Below, piece after piece: positions 5,568 through 5,647 of a stretch of 5,647 nt of DNA. The DNA lies in contig JALSHW010000031.1 of assembly GCA_026982035.1 (NCBI GenBank), positions 1-5,647 of the forward strand, given 5' to 3'. This DNA comes from Phycisphaerales bacterium. Its GTDB lineage: Bacteria > Planctomycetota > Phycisphaerae > Phycisphaerales > UBA1924. Made by a program: the position numbers and the translations under genes. Every line of letters starts with the position of its first letter. Position 1 is the first letter of the stretch. Under the pieces are notes generated by a model, which saw nothing but the letters and a program-made list of their open reading frames with translations, was not told where the DNA came from and made no database searches.

Positions 5568-5647
5568 GTGGTGGGACTTGTTGAGAAGTGAACTTGTGCG
5601 TGGCTTTGTCAGAGGACCACTTTGGAGGGGGCTTTACTTTGGGGGGC
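5568..5647. other. intergenic sequence after the terminator
   Basis: No coding sequence can be supported in these 80 bases on either strand. ACTTTGGAGGGGGC (5619-5632) is partly repeated as ACTTTGGGGGGC (5636-5647). The window ends here, so the next gene is unknown. Confidence 0.5.

Noticed and set aside
1..5647. CRISPR arrays, tRNA or rRNA genes, transposases or attachment sites.
   Set aside because: No regularly spaced long repeats, no cloverleaf or rRNA-like sequence, no transposase or integrase motifs, and no terminal inverted repeats were seen on either strand.

Overview
The window carries four complete genes, all on the + strand, arranged as two translationally coupled pairs. It most likely comes from a Planctomycetota bacterium, probably of the Phycisphaerae. 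That placement rests on the exported repeat protein, whose N-terminal 'rNAIaTGNaPGGLsFRGdlGYraPgEF' style I associate with that group, and on the gene style (ECF sigma factor with a single-pass anti-sigma factor, weak ribosome binding sites, G-rich DNA). It is inference from memory and was not searched.

Layout. Positions 1-194 are a non-coding leader with short GGAAT/TGTCCT repeats. Positions 195-794 encode an ECF RNA polymerase sigma factor. Positions 791-1738 encode its probable membrane-bound anti-sigma factor, overlapping the sigma gene by four bases (ATGA). Positions 1739-1995 are a 257-base gap with a three-copy 11-bp repeat, a 10-bp palindrome, a run of nine G and a TATAAT box just ahead of a good ribosome binding site. 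Positions 1996-3810 encode an exported protein of 604 residues with a C-terminal TPR-like helical region. Positions 3807-5510 encode a soluble RsbU/SpoIIE-type PP2C serine/threonine phosphatase with a GAF domain, again overlapping its upstream gene by ATGA. A strong intrinsic terminator at 5532-5567 closes the second pair. The last 80 bases show no gene.

How the genes may work together. The first pair is a standard cell-envelope signalling unit: the anti-sigma factor should hold the sigma factor at the membrane until a periplasmic signal releases it. The second pair joins an exported protein of unknown function to a cytoplasmic phosphatase of the partner-switching type. No STAS-domain antagonist, anti-sigma kinase or HPr-type partner is encoded here, so the phosphatase's substrate lies elsewhere. 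A functional link between the pairs is plausible from adjacency but is not shown by the sequence.

Across the whole window, coding and non-coding alike, the + strand is strikingly rich in G and T and poor in A and C. This looks like strand-asymmetric mutation, and it also explains the many long, meaningless open frames on the opposite strand.
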